Assembly (NCBI GenBank): GCA_965238025.1
Contig: OZ250162.1
Location: forward strand, 992,001 to 1,056,000
Direction: 5' to 3'
Origin: Pelagihabitans sp965238025
GTDB taxonomy: Bacteria; Bacteroidota; Bacteroidia; Flavobacteriales; Flavobacteriaceae
DNA length: 64,000 nucleotides
Below, one piece after another: positions 23,646 to 33,387 of the stretch (position 1 is its first letter; the number at the start of each line of letters is the position of its first letter). The notes below the pieces were generated by a model. It had not been told where the DNA came from. It saw only the letters and a program-made list of their open reading frames with translations, and did not search any database. The position numbers and the translations under genes were made by a program.

Positions 23646-24074
23646 ATGAACAATCTCTTCTTATACGGTTTGCTAAGCCTTTTGTTTTTAAACTGCAACA
23701 ATGACAATAACGATAATGGTACAGATGCCCAAGATTGCGCAACTGCTATCTGCACCGAAATCTTTGTTACCCTAAACGTATCAATTATAGACGCCGACGG
23801 TAATGCCGTGGTGTTGGAAGAATTCACGATTACCGATGAAACTTCCGGGAGCAATATTACAGATAAGGTGGTTCAAGGTGGAATCTCTAATGGCAATGGT
23901 TCATACCCTTTGTATCACGACGGATTTATTTTGGACATTCAAAACAGCAGTGTAGAACTATTATTTAAAGGGTATATTGACGGTAACGAGGTTGTAAATG
24001 CCCCTTTTATCGTTGGTGCAGATTGCTGCCACGTATCGCTCAGTGATGGAAACAATACTATTGTCCTACCATAA
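23646..24074 (+). CDS. Small predicted lipoprotein
   Basis: 142 residues. MNNLFLYGLLSLLFLNCNN gives a lipobox with Cys about residue 18, then an Asn/Asp linker and a beta-rich domain with a CATAICTE pair and a late CC (ADCCHV). No family recognised. Confidence 0.6.
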   Translation: MNNLFLYGLLSLLFLNCNNDNNDNGTDAQDCATAICTEIFVTLNVSIIDADGNAVVLEEFTITDETSGSNITDKVVQGGISNGNGSYPLYHDGFILDIQNSSVELLFKGYIDGNEVVNAPFIVGADCCHVSLSDGNNTIVLP

Positions 24075-24128
24075 TTTTTCTTATTTCCTTTTTAAGAATG
24101 CTGTACCTTTATCCCCTAAAAAGGTTGA

Positions 24129-24587
24129 ATGAGCAACATCAGAATTACCAAGCAATTTTCGTTTGAAACGGGACACGCCCTTTTTGGGTACGATGGTAAA
24201 TGCCGTAATGTGCATGGGCACAGCTATAAACTTTCAGTAACGGTAATCGGCAGGCCCATAACTGATACCTCACACGTAAAATTGGGAATGGTCATCGATT
24301 TTGGGGATCTTAAAAAAATCGTAAAGGAGGAAATTGTTGATCAATTTGACCACGCAACCGTTTTCAATAAGAATACCCCTCATGTAGAATTGGCAAAAGA
24401 ATTGAGCGATAGAGGGCATAGGGTTATTCTAGCCGATTATCAACCTACCAGTGAAAACATGGTCATCGATTTTGCCGCCAAAATCAAGTTGCGTCTTCCG
24501 GAAAATATTCAACTACACTCTTTAAAATTGCAAGAAACGGAGACCTCTTATGCGGAGTGGCATGCCTCTGATAATGACCCCCTTTAA
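24129..24587 (+). CDS. queD: 6-carboxytetrahydropterin synthase (QueD family)
   Basis: 152 residues. Zinc ligands are visible as H in FETGHALFG and HGH in KCRNVHGHSYK (about 27-37), with the catalytic Cys at the start of the latter. DQFDHATVF and a C-terminal LQETETSYAEW complete the family pattern. It converts 7,8-dihydroneopterin triphosphate to 6-carboxytetrahydropterin in queuosine (tRNA) biosynthesis. Confidence 0.88.
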   Translation: MSNIRITKQFSFETGHALFGYDGKCRNVHGHSYKLSVTVIGRPITDTSHVKLGMVIDFGDLKKIVKEEIVDQFDHATVFNKNTPHVELAKELSDRGHRVILADYQPTSENMVIDFAAKIKLRLPENIQLHSLKLQETETSYAEWHASDNDPL

Positions 24588-24892
24588 GGGGAGCATTTCT
24601 TACCCGTGATAAATTTTAATGAAAAATAGAGGTTGCGAAATTATCCCTACAAAATGCCCGGCAATCAGTCTGAGCCCTTTTATTGTAGGAAAAAACAGAT
24701 GTCTTTGCATTTCATCGAGAAAATACGTCGATTTGTCGATATAATGGATTTAAAAACCACAGCAGGCCATTTTTCGACACCTACCGATTAGCTTTATTTG
24801 GTTCTGGTAATTTTTGCTCTTTATAAAATATTGTTTGTTCCAAAATTACCCCTGAATCGTCGTAGAATTGCTAAAGATAAAACTAAGATGTT

Positions 24893-25063
24893 ATGATACA
24901 ATCACTATTGTTAGGCCTATTTCTTATAATAAGTGCATTGACAATTTTTAAAGTATTAGCCCCTTTCTTATCAACAGCTTCAACAAAAGAAAAGGTGTTG
25001 GACAAGGAATTGGTTGCCAAACGTAGGGAGAGAAAGAAAGATAAGATCGACCGTTTGAATTAA
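24893..25063 (+). CDS. Small membrane-anchored protein
   Basis: 56 residues: MIQSLLLGLFLIISALTIFK, continuing hydrophobic to about residue 25, then a charged tail rich in Lys/Arg. Unknown family. It is the only gene-like feature in 24588-25268. The rest shows only a weak CCTACAA/TTGTAGG stem near 24650-24692. Confidence 0.45.
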   Translation: MIQSLLLGLFLIISALTIFKVLAPFLSTASTKEKVLDKELVAKRRERKKDKIDRLN

Positions 25064-25268
25064 GCGTGAAATCTTTCAGCATCCTGGAAGCTATAATTGC
25101 CTGAAAGTCAAAACTGACTACTTTTGAACCTTCTCCAAAATGAGTATTGGAAATCAAGTTCGGTCTTTTCTGGTTTAAATCATTCTAAACTCCACCTGTT
25201 GGTGCGATATATTCCAATAACATTACACTTTTTACAACCTTACGACTTTCACTATCTTCGTATGTTGA

Positions 25269-26039
25269 ATGACGACACTACACCTAGCTGAAGGCAAAAA
25301 AGTATATTTTGCAAGTGACAATCACTTGGGTGCCCCAACTATGGCGATAAGCCGCCCCCGTGAGAAGAAGTTTGTCGCTTGGTTAGATGACATCAAATCG
25401 GATGCCGGGGCAATTTTCCTTTTGGGCGACCTTTTCGATTTTTGGATGGAGTATAAAACTGTAATCCCGAAAGGTTTTGCAAGAACCCTAGGAAAACTGG
25501 CCGAAATCGCAGATTCAGGCATTCCCATTTACTACTTTGTTGGCAACCACGACCTTTGGATGAACGGCTATTTTGAAGAAGAACTTGGCATTCCCGTTTT
25601 TCATAAGCCTCAACAATACGAAATCAATGGTACTTCTTTTTTTATTGGGCACGGGGATGGTCTAGGGCCAAATGATAAGGGGTACAAACGCATGAAAAAG
25701 GTATTTACCAATCCTGTTTCCAAATGGTTTTACCGATGGTTACACCCCGATTGGGGGGTGCGTTTGGCACAGTACTTTTCCGTAAAGAACAAACTGATTT
25801 CGGGTGATGAGGATGCCAAATTTCTTGGTGAGGACAAGGAGTGGCTGGTACAATACGCCAAGCGAAAATTAGAAACCCAACATTATGATCATTTTATTTT
25901 TGGGCACCGTCATCTACCTCTGGAAATCGCTTTGGGAGAAACATCAAAATACACCAATCTCGGAGATTGGATCAACTACTATACCTATGCCGTTTTTGAT
26001 GGAGAAAACCTTTCCTTAGAAAAATACATTACTGACTAG
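25269..26039 (+). CDS. lpxH: UDP-2,3-diacylglucosamine diphosphatase (LpxH)
   Basis: 256 residues of metallophosphoesterase fold: SDNHLG (first metal motif, D-x-H with N), GDLFDFW, GNHDLW, GHGDG and GHRH. The FDFWMEY and NDKGYK motifs fit LpxH-type lipid A enzymes. It hydrolyses UDP-2,3-diacylglucosamine to lipid X at the inner membrane. It overlaps the MFS gene tail-to-tail by 11 nt. Confidence 0.85.
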   Translation: MTTLHLAEGKKVYFASDNHLGAPTMAISRPREKKFVAWLDDIKSDAGAIFLLGDLFDFWMEYKTVIPKGFARTLGKLAEIADSGIPIYYFVGNHDLWMNGYFEEELGIPVFHKPQQYEINGTSFFIGHGDGLGPNDKGYKRMKKVFTNPVSKWFYRWLHPDWGVRLAQYFSVKNKLISGDEDAKFLGEDKEWLVQYAKRKLETQHYDHFIFGHRHLPLEIALGETSKYTNLGDWINYYTYAVFDGENLSLEKYITD

Positions 26040-27303
26040 TCGTCTCATGTTCCTCCACATCTTTTCGTAAATCAAGTTTCCTAAAAGTTGGTGAAACAAA
26101 GGCAGTAATCCCCACAGTCAAAAGAGTCATTACTCCTCCAAAAACAACTGCTGTAACCGTACCCATTAGTTTGGCTGTCGCGCCACTTTCAAAGGCTCCA
26201 AGTTCGTTAGACGAACCAACAAACATCGAATTTACCGAGGCTACCCTACCCCGCATATGGTCGGGGGTTTTTAATTGCAATATTGTTTGCCGAATGACCA
26301 TCGAAATACCATCTAAAGCCCCAAGTGCAAAAAGTGCGAAAACAGATAACCAGAATGAGGTCGAAAGTCCGAATACGATAATGCTTATACCAAATCCGAA
26401 TACCGCCCAAAGGAGTTTTTTGCCAGCGAATTTATGTATTGGAAAGCGGGTGGAACCTATCATGGTAATCGCAGCACCAACAGCCGGTGCCGCCCTTAAA
26501 ACACCAAAACCTTCAGATCCTACTTGCAAAATATCTTGTGCAAAAATCGGTAGTAAAGCCACAGCGCCTCCAAACAATACCGCTATCATATCAAGGGTCA
26601 AAGCGCCAAATATGGCCTTGGTGTCGAAAACAAACTTTAAACCTTCCTTTAAACTCTGAAAAATAGGTTCTCCAATTTTAGGGTTTAAAATTGGCTTTCG
26701 AGAAATCTTCAAAATGCAAATCAAAGCTAAAACCGAAAAAGCAACAATTAGGCACATTGACCAATGAACCCCGATCCAACTAATCGAAAATCCTGCTAAA
26801 GCCGGCCCTAAAACCGACGCCATCTGCCAAGTAGTACTGCTCCAGGTGGCGGCATTCGGATATATCCGTTTTGGAACGATTAGAGCAATCAAAGAAAAAA
26901 TTGTTGGCCCTAAAAAGGCTCGAACAAGCCCTCCTAGAAAAACTAAAAAATAAATGGAATACAAAATCGTAGTAGAACTAAATTTGGCTGAAAGAGAGGG
27001 TTCGCTTAATAGAAAAAGTCCAAAGCTAATTACCGAAAACCCCAGAATGCATTTGATCAATAGGTTCCGCTTTTCTTTCTGGTCTACTATATGCCCGGCA
27101 AATAAGGCCATTGATACTGCTGGAATAAATTCCATAAGTCCTATAATCCCTAAAGACCAAGGATCTTTGGTCATCGAATATACTTGCCATTCAATAACAA
27201 TAAATTGCATCGACCAAGCAAAGACCATGGCAAAACGGGCCAATAGAAAAATATTGAACTCCTTATAACGAAGGGCCGCATATGGGTCTAGTGGCTTTGA
27301 CAT
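26029..27303 (-). CDS. MFS transporter
   Basis: 424 residues with about 12 predicted spans. VDQKEKRNLLIKCIL fits the loop 2-3 motif, and DHMRGRVASVNSMFVG is typical of the enterobactin-exporter-like (MFS_3) branch. Substrate unknown. It is followed upstream by the VOC gene with only 3 nt between start and stop, so they probably share a transcript with recJ. Confidence 0.85.
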   Translation of the reverse strand: MSKPLDPYAALRYKEFNIFLLARFAMVFAWSMQFIVIEWQVYSMTKDPWSLGIIGLMEFIPAVSMALFAGHIVDQKEKRNLLIKCILGFSVISFGLFLLSEPSLSAKFSSTTILYSIYFLVFLGGLVRAFLGPTIFSLIALIVPKRIYPNAATWSSTTWQMASVLGPALAGFSISWIGVHWSMCLIVAFSVLALICILKISRKPILNPKIGEPIFQSLKEGLKFVFDTKAIFGALTLDMIAVLFGGAVALLPIFAQDILQVGSEGFGVLRAAPAVGAAITMIGSTRFPIHKFAGKKLLWAVFGFGISIIVFGLSTSFWLSVFALFALGALDGISMVIRQTILQLKTPDHMRGRVASVNSMFVGSSNELGAFESGATAKLMGTVTAVVFGGVMTLLTVGITAFVSPTFRKLDLRKDVEEHETTSQ

Positions 27304-27306
27304 ATG

Positions 27307-27693
27307 CTACACCGTAATTTCTATTCGATTTCCTTCTGGGTCTAAAACCACACTTTCATAATAACCATCGCCTGTTGTTCTTGGTTCACCAATGATCCTA
27401 AACCCATCTTTGCGTAGCTTTTTCGTTAGTGAATCAACTTTGTTCTTGGTGCCAACCGATACTGCAAAATGTATCATTCCCAGATGCTCGCCACCAATGT
27501 CTTCTAACTTGGGAATGTTTGGTTTTTGCATCAATTCAAGGCGTGGACCTAGCTCGAAACTGAGAAAATAGGAGGTAAAATCTCTTTTTGGATTATGGTA
27601 CTTGTTCCCAGCATTCGCCTCGAAATACGATTCATAAAAATTGCGCATCTTTTCCAAATCATTGACCCAAATAGCAAGGTGTTCTATTTTCAT
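27307..27693 (-). CDS. VOC-family (glyoxalase-like) protein
   Basis: 128 residues with two beta-alpha-beta-beta-beta modules: MKIEHLAIWVNDLEKMRNFY at the start and GYYESVVLDPEGNRIEITV at the end, with metal ligands H (residue 5), H in GMIHFAVSVG and E near the C terminus. Substrate unknown. Its start overlaps the recJ stop by 4 nt. Confidence 0.85.
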   Translation of the reverse strand: MKIEHLAIWVNDLEKMRNFYESYFEANAGNKYHNPKRDFTSYFLSFELGPRLELMQKPNIPKLEDIGGEHLGMIHFAVSVGTKNKVDSLTKKLRKDGFRIIGEPRTTGDGYYESVVLDPEGNRIEITV

Positions 27694-29378
27694 TTAAGGT
27701 CCTTTAGTTTTAGTTGCAAGCTCACATTACCTTGCCATTCGTTCTCATCCAAGGTAAAAACAGCGCTAAAAGGCTGCTTGTTTTTTACAATGGCTAGTTT
27801 ATGCCCCAGGTTAAACCCGATTCCCCCGATTGGACCGATTCCCTTTTGTTTTACCGAAACTTTCAAGTGGTCCTCGGTCTCACCGACGGCCCTTGCGTAC
27901 CCCGTATCCTTCAAGTCATCTGTCATGAAAACTGGTGTCATATTTCCGGGTCCGAAGGGGGCGAATTGGTTGATAATCCTCATAAGTTTAGGTGATATTT
28001 TATCAAAAGCGATACGCGCATCCACCTTTATTTCTGGCACCAATAAACTGGGGTCGATAGTCTCGGCCACCACTTTTTCAAATTGCGCTTTGAATGTTTC
28101 ATATTGATTTTCTAAAAGCGTTAACCCGGCAGCGTATTTATGTCCGCCAAATTGTTCAATGCAGTCCGAGCAGCCCTGCAGGGCGTTGTACACATCAAAG
28201 CCCTTTACAGAACGTGCGGAGGCAGCCAACTTTTCTCCGCTTTTGGTAAATACCAAGGTAGGGCGATAATACGTTTCTGTTAAGCGTGATGCGACGATAC
28301 CTATGACGCCTTTATGCCATGACTCTTTATATACCACGGTGGTATACCCTTCTTCCTCTCCGTTTTTAGCTATCTGTATCAAGGCTTCTTGAGTAATTTC
28401 TTTATCAAGACCCCTTCGGTCTGTATTGAACTGTTCTATCTCCCTAGCAAATTCCCTCGCTTGTTCCAAGTCGGTTGCTACAAGAAGGTTTACAGCATGC
28501 TGACCGTGTTTCATTCGCCCGGCTGCATTAATACGTGGTGCGATGATAAAAACAACGTCGGTTATCGTGAGTTGCTTCTTATTCAATTGGTCGATAATCG
28601 CCTTAAATCCAATTCGCGGATTCGAATTAATGACTTGCAATCCAAAATAAGCCAGCGTACGATTCTCTCCCGTCATAGGAACGATATCAGCACCGATCGC
28701 CGTGGCTACCAAATCCAGATATGGAATCAAATCTTCAGTTATTTCTCCCTTTTTAGTCCCTAAAGCCTGAATCAATTTAAAGCCAACACCGCAACCACAA
28801 AGCTCATCATACGGATATTCACAATCGGAACGCTTTGGGTCCAAAACGGCGACCGCATCGGGTAGTTCTGGCCCAGGCCGGTGATGATCACAGATAATAA
28901 AGTCAATATTTTTCGCCTTGGCATAGGCAACTTTATCAATCGCTTTTACGCCACAGTCTAGGGCGATGATAAGAGAAAACCCATTGTCATGGGCAAAATC
29001 GATTCCCAAATAGGAGACTCCATAACCCTCGTTATAACGGTCGGGAATATAGGTGGCGACATTAGGGTAATAGCTTAATAAGTATGACGAAACCAAGGCA
29101 ACCGAGGAGGTGCCATCCACATCATAATCGCCAAAAACAAGTATATTTTCTTTTTTGACGATAGCCTTTTCTATACGTTCTACGGCAACGTTCATATCCT
29201 TCATCAAAAAAGGATCGTGCAAATCGGAAAGTTGTGGTCTAAAGAACTTTTTTGCTTTTTCATAGGAATTTATGCCCCTTTGTAAAAGCAGTTGCGCGAC
29301 CAAACCATCAACCCTAAGCACACCGGCTAGTTGGTTTATTTGTTGTTGTTCGGGTTTTGGTTTTATGGTCCAGCGCAT
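27690..29378 (-). CDS. recJ: Single-strand-specific 5'-3' exonuclease RecJ
   Basis: 562 residues, DHH/DHHA1 family. Motifs: VFGDYDVDGTSS (I), ALDCG (II), CDHHRPG (III), VLDPKRSDCEYPYDELCG (IV) and FGGHKYAAGLTL in the DHHA1 part, followed by the OB-fold. It degrades ssDNA 5' to 3' in recombination and mismatch repair. Confidence 0.93.
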   Translation of the reverse strand: MRWTIKPKPEQQQINQLAGVLRVDGLVAQLLLQRGINSYEKAKKFFRPQLSDLHDPFLMKDMNVAVERIEKAIVKKENILVFGDYDVDGTSSVALVSSYLLSYYPNVATYIPDRYNEGYGVSYLGIDFAHDNGFSLIIALDCGVKAIDKVAYAKAKNIDFIICDHHRPGPELPDAVAVLDPKRSDCEYPYDELCGCGVGFKLIQALGTKKGEITEDLIPYLDLVATAIGADIVPMTGENRTLAYFGLQVINSNPRIGFKAIIDQLNKKQLTITDVVFIIAPRINAAGRMKHGQHAVNLLVATDLEQAREFAREIEQFNTDRRGLDKEITQEALIQIAKNGEEEGYTTVVYKESWHKGVIGIVASRLTETYYRPTLVFTKSGEKLAASARSVKGFDVYNALQGCSDCIEQFGGHKYAAGLTLLENQYETFKAQFEKVVAETIDPSLLVPEIKVDARIAFDKISPKLMRIINQFAPFGPGNMTPVFMTDDLKDTGYARAVGETEDHLKVSVKQKGIGPIGGIGFNLGHKLAIVKNKQPFSAVFTLDENEWQGNVSLQLKLKDLK

Positions 29379-29443
29379 GGGTTAAAATTCAAGTTCAAGT
29401 GTCAAGTTCAGGTGCAAGTGCAATTCTTATAATCTGGCCCTAC

Positions 29444-29527
29444 CTACTTTTTGTTCTTTATAATTGTTGCTATGATTCGAATTAATTGCTCTACTTCATC
29501 TAATAAATCAAATTTCTTTTCAACCAT
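29444..29527 (-). pseudogene. Possible remnant of a four-helix-bundle protein gene
   Basis: A 27-residue frame (MVEKKFDLLDEVEQLIRIIA, then Lys-rich end) looks like the last helix of the small four-helix-bundle (S23-like) proteins common in this phylum. It is flanked by imperfect AAGTTCAAGTGTCAAGTTC-type repeats at 29392-29430 and their inverted form near 29540-29562. Most of the gene is missing. Confidence 0.35.
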
Positions 29528-29563
29528 TTATTTTTTCTTTGAACTTGACACTTGAATTTGAGT

Positions 29564-30448
29564 TTAAGCCTTCAAATCCCCCTTTATAAATGCATCAATA
29601 TACCCAGCAATCTCCTCCCCTTTTTCTTCCTGCAAAAAATGTCCTGCATTTGCAATTGTTATTTTTTGTTGGTCATTCGCTGTTGGGATTAATTTATAAA
29701 AGAACTTTTCCAAGCCCGTAAAAACCTTGTCCTTATCGGAAAATAGAACTAAGGCCGGTTTGTCCCAATTTTCCAGCACTTCCCTGGCCTTAATCATATA
29801 TTTTACCGCCGGATCATCTTTTCTTCCGGGGACCAGCGAGGGAAATGCCTTCGCACCTGCCTTATATTTTCTATTAGGGTATGGTGTATCATACGCCTTT
29901 AAAACTTCTTTTGACAACTTATTATGGCTGGCATATTGGATGATACCACTTACGGGTAACGAAGGATGGTATTTTGAAAACCACTGCCACATTTTAAACG
30001 GCAATGGCAGCTTCTTTCCAACGGGTATAAAGGTATTCATAATGACAACCCTCTTAAACCACTCGGGGCGCTGCCCTAGTAATCCCAGCCCTAACAGGCC
30101 GCCCCAATCCTGAACGACAAGGGTCATTTCTTTAAGGTCGAGTTTCTCACAAAAATTAACTAGCGAATCCAAATGAAATTGGTAACTGTAATCTTTTACC
30201 TTGATGGGTTTGTCAGATTTACCAAAGCCTAAAAAATCTGGAGCAATAAACCTATAATTATTCAAGACCGGAATAAACTTTCGATATAAATAACACCAAC
30301 TAGGCTCCCCGTGTAGCGCTAAGATAACTTCGCCTTCGCCTTCATCTAGGTAATGCATTTGCATGTTCTGGAAACCCAAATAGTTTTCCTTAAAATCAAA
30401 ATCCGGTAAATTTTCAAATTGGGTTAATGGTGTTCTTATATACTCCAT
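29564..30448 (-). CDS. Alpha/beta hydrolase, haloalkane dehalogenase-like
   Basis: 294 residues. HGEPSWCYLYRKFIP and PDFLGFGKSDKP precede the nucleophile elbow VVQDWGG, with Asp as nucleophile as in haloalkane dehalogenases, not Ser. The base His is in NAGHFLQEEKGEEIA. Halide-binding Trp next to the Asp is present. Dehalogenase activity is plausible but unproven. Confidence 0.8.
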   Translation of the reverse strand: MEYIRTPLTQFENLPDFDFKENYLGFQNMQMHYLDEGEGEVILALHGEPSWCYLYRKFIPVLNNYRFIAPDFLGFGKSDKPIKVKDYSYQFHLDSLVNFCEKLDLKEMTLVVQDWGGLLGLGLLGQRPEWFKRVVIMNTFIPVGKKLPLPFKMWQWFSKYHPSLPVSGIIQYASHNKLSKEVLKAYDTPYPNRKYKAGAKAFPSLVPGRKDDPAVKYMIKAREVLENWDKPALVLFSDKDKVFTGLEKFFYKLIPTANDQQKITIANAGHFLQEEKGEEIAGYIDAFIKGDLKA

Positions 30449-30453
30449 TGGTA

Positions 30454-30882
30454 TTAGTTGTGATGAAAGATTGTTTTGATGTCTAACTCCGCAAACCGGC
30501 GAAACATCTCCATTACCCCGCAGTATTTTTCTATGGACAGATCAACAGCCCGTTGTAGTTTCTTCTCTTGAAGGTTTTTCCCATGAAAGTGATATTCAAT
30601 TACCACTTTATCGTAGAACTTCGGGTGCTCATCTGTCAAGTTTGCAATGGTTTCGATAGTAAACTCGTTAACCTCTAATTTCATCTTTTTCATTAAGGAT
30701 GCCACATCAAGCCCGGAACATCCCGCAAGTGAGGAAAGCATAAGCGCCTTAGGGCGCATTCCGCTGCTATCACCACCATCTTCCGTAGCGATATCGATTT
30801 TAAAATTATGCCCTGATGGATTGTTGCTTTCGAAGGCCATATTGCCCAGCCATTTCGTCGTGATATGATTTGTTGCTCCCAT
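30454..30882 (-). CDS. OsmC family peroxiredoxin-like protein
   Basis: 142 residues. The redox Cys lies in SSLAGCSGLDVASLMKKM (about 54), and a second in EKYCGVMEMF (about 121), the two-Cys arrangement of OsmC/Ohr proteins that reduce organic hydroperoxides. It is 5 nt upstream of the hydrolase gene and probably in the same transcript. Confidence 0.85.
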   Translation of the reverse strand: MGATNHITTKWLGNMAFESNNPSGHNFKIDIATEDGGDSSGMRPKALMLSSLAGCSGLDVASLMKKMKLEVNEFTIETIANLTDEHPKFYDKVVIEYHFHGKNLQEKKLQRAVDLSIEKYCGVMEMFRRFAELDIKTIFHHN

Positions 30883-30985
30883 AAATTTTCGTTTCTTGTG
30901 AAGGATAAATGTACGATTATTTAAAGGCTTAGAAAATGGTTCTTTATACTTCGTACCTCGTATTTTTAACTTCTAACTTGATAAT

Positions 30986-31588
30986 ATGGCTTTAGTAAAT
31001 CCGCTTGATCCCAACCATAGTCCCGAAACTAAAAAACTCGCCGAATTCTTTAACGAAACACTCGGATTTTGTCCGAATTCTGTTTTGACCATGCAGCATC
31101 GGCCAGCCATTTCCAAGGCTTTTATCAACTTGAATATGGCCGTAATGGCGAATGAGGGTCGGGTGACCTCAGCTCTTAAAAGAATGATTGCTTGGGTGAG
31201 CAGCAACTCCACCGGATGTCGCTATTGCCAGGCCCATGCGATTCGCGCCGCAGAGCGTTATGGGGCGGAACAAGAACAGCTCGATAATATTTGGGAGTAC
31301 CGAACTCATCCAGCTTTTTCGGAGGCGGAAAGGGCCGCTTTAGACTTTTCATTACAAGCATCCCAAGTACCGAACGGAGTCGATGCTGAAATAAAAGCAC
31401 GTTTGTACGAACATTGGAACGAAGGTGAAATCGTAGAGATGTTAGGGGTGATTTCCCTATTCGGATATCTGAACCGATGGAACGACTCCATGGGAACTTC
31501 TATTGAAGAGGGGGCCGTGGAAAGTGGTGATCAATATTTGGGAAAACATGGTTGGGAGAAAGGTAAGCATGATGGAAGTAACTATTAA
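30986..31588 (+). CDS. Carboxymuconolactone decarboxylase (AhpD-like) family protein
   Basis: 200 residues, helical, with the redox motif GCRYCQAHAIRAAERYG (C-x-x-C about 79-82 and the proton-relay His), as in AhpD. Probably a peroxidase partner or related thiol enzyme. Divergent from the OsmC gene (103 nt apart), which may share its stimulus. Confidence 0.82.
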   Translation: MALVNPLDPNHSPETKKLAEFFNETLGFCPNSVLTMQHRPAISKAFINLNMAVMANEGRVTSALKRMIAWVSSNSTGCRYCQAHAIRAAERYGAEQEQLDNIWEYRTHPAFSEAERAALDFSLQASQVPNGVDAEIKARLYEHWNEGEIVEMLGVISLFGYLNRWNDSMGTSIEEGAVESGDQYLGKHGWEKGKHDGSNY

Positions 31589-31598
31589 TCGCCGTTTT

Positions 31599-32372
31599 AT
31601 GAAAGGAGCATTTATGCTGTTAATCATTAGTCTTTTCCTTTTTGGTTGTGAAGAAATCATTACCGAAAAAACCATTAATAAAAGGGATTACTATGTCGAA
31701 TATACCAAGGATAATAGGGAGATTTATCGATTTAACGATAACACGAAAATGAACGGTGTTTTTAAGGTCATTTACGAAAATGCGCTAAAAGAATCTTTTT
31801 CGACACGGGATGGACAGTTGTTCGATGCCTATAAAACATACCATCCGAACAGCATGGTAGCATCTGAAACCGGTTATTTAAGGGGCTTAAAAAATGGGGC
31901 TGAAAAGACTTTTTATCCCTCTGGTAAACTTCAAACCGAAAAGACCTTCAGAAACGGCAAAAAAATAAAAGTCTCCAAAAGTTATTATGAAAATGGGGCC
32001 ATTCAAAGCAAAACCGATTCAGAAGGGAATACTAAGTTTTTTGATAAGAATGGCTCGGTTTTATCTCAAAGCAATACCGACCACAACAAAATCTTCAAAG
32101 ATGGGAAATTACGCTTTGAAGAATATGAATATAAGGACAAAATCGGGCCAATTATGGTAATGAAGTCGTATCAGGAAGATGGAAGTGTTTCAAAAATCCT
32201 AGGAATGCGAATGGATAACGAAATGATGTCGGAAGAAAATATATTCCTTTTGGTTTTGGACGAAAATCATGCCATAACGGACTCCATTAACCCGAAACAA
32301 GATATGGCCAAGTTTATGAAAGTGCTCAAAGAATTGGGTCCTGAGCTAGCAAATGAACTGCCAAACTGGTAA
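31599..32372 (+). CDS. Lipoprotein with MORN/YwqK-like repeats
   Basis: I start it at ATG 31599 (MKGAFMLLIISLFLFGCEE), which gives a good lipoprotein signal. The longer frame merely overlaps the upstream gene. The body has repeats of the form YHPNSMVASETGYLRGLKNG and YPSGKLQTEKTFRNGKK and YENGAIQSKTDSEGN, the G-x-L-x-x-E-x-x-Y pattern of YwqK/MORN-like proteins. Function unknown. Confidence 0.7.
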   Translation: MKGAFMLLIISLFLFGCEEIITEKTINKRDYYVEYTKDNREIYRFNDNTKMNGVFKVIYENALKESFSTRDGQLFDAYKTYHPNSMVASETGYLRGLKNGAEKTFYPSGKLQTEKTFRNGKKIKVSKSYYENGAIQSKTDSEGNTKFFDKNGSVLSQSNTDHNKIFKDGKLRFEEYEYKDKIGPIMVMKSYQEDGSVSKILGMRMDNEMMSEENIFLLVLDENHAITDSINPKQDMAKFMKVLKELGPELANELPNW

Positions 32373-32457
32373 TGTTGAACGGTTTATGCTATCACCACGA
32401 TTGAAATACCAACTCTTTAAGTAACAAATATCTGGGTCCGACTTAATGGTTATTTTA

Positions 32458-33030
32458 TCAAAAGAGCCAGGTTTTAACCCTATGTTGTAGCGCTGTTACA
32501 ACCTCTTCCTCAAACCAGGGGTTCTTGGCCAACCAAAACCGATTTCTAGGTGAAGGATGCGGTAAGGGGAAATATTTGGGTAAATACTTTTTATAGGCCT
32601 TTACGGTTTCCGTTAGATTTTTTTCCATCTCTCCTTTCAGGTAATAGTTTTGAGCATACATACCGATAAGAATTATCAGTTCCAAATTGGGCATGCTATC
32701 CCATAATTGTTGGTGCCAAAGGGGGGCACATTCTTTTCGCGGAGGTAAATCGCCACTTTTCCCTTTCCCGGGGTAACAAAAGCCCATTGGTACCAAGGCA
32801 ATTTTGGTTTCGTCATAAAACACCTCATCTGAAACTCCTAGCCATTTTCTTAATTGTCTTCCGCTAGGGTCGTCCCAGGGCACTCCTGTTTCGTGCACTT
32901 TGGTTCCGGGAGCCTGCCCAATGATAATTATTTTTGAATCGCGATGAGCAGCGACAATGGGTCTTGGGCCCAAAGGCAGATGCTCTTTGCAAACCTCGCA
33001 CGCCTTTATTTCCGTGAGTAATTTTTTCAT
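32458..33030 (-). CDS. Uracil-DNA glycosylase family protein
   Basis: 190 residues. IIIGQAPGTKVHETGVPWDD is the N-terminal catalytic region and PLPHPSPRNRFW is the C-terminal loop of the UDG superfamily. The GQAPG form and small size suit the short prokaryotic UDG-like branch rather than family 1 Ung. Probable base excision repair enzyme. Substrate preference uncertain. Confidence 0.82.
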   Translation of the reverse strand: MKKLLTEIKACEVCKEHLPLGPRPIVAAHRDSKIIIIGQAPGTKVHETGVPWDDPSGRQLRKWLGVSDEVFYDETKIALVPMGFCYPGKGKSGDLPPRKECAPLWHQQLWDSMPNLELIILIGMYAQNYYLKGEMEKNLTETVKAYKKYLPKYFPLPHPSPRNRFWLAKNPWFEEEVVTALQHRVKTWLF

Positions 33031-33061
33031 TTATGCATTTTTTTTAAATGTATGAAAAAGC

Positions 33062-33232
33062 CTAGCGAACACCTATTACCATTAGTTTAATCCCATCCTT
33101 GGTATGTATAATTCGATGTACTGAATAACTACTTTCATTCAACTCAACCCATTCGCCACTCCGGGGTTGGGTTTCCAATGCAAGTTCCCCTATTTTTTCT
33201 TTGCTAGTGTTTTCAATTAAAATCACTTTCAT
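33062..33232 (-). CDS. Small hypothetical protein
   Basis: 56 residues: MKVILIENTSKEKIGELALE, a WVELNESSY turn, and a beta-rich end GIKLMVIGVR. No family recognised. Plausible codon use and position. It is the only gene in 33031-33387. Confidence 0.5.
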   Translation of the reverse strand: MKVILIENTSKEKIGELALETQPRSGEWVELNESSYSVHRIIHTKDGIKLMVIGVR

Positions 33233-33387
33233 ATTAATGTGTTTACCCTATTATCTATGATTTATCCTATACAACCAAAGCACACCGATCATAAGATCGA
33301 CGCGCTTGGAAGCATAATCAACTAAAACCGCCATTACGTCATAATCAGGGGAAACATCCGGTTCCAATTGTTTTAATCTAATTATTT

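Noticed and set aside
29379..29563. Mobile element or CRISPR-like repeat
   Set aside because: The AAGTTCAAGTG-type repeats are short and imperfect, and better explained as flanks of a decayed four-helix-bundle gene.
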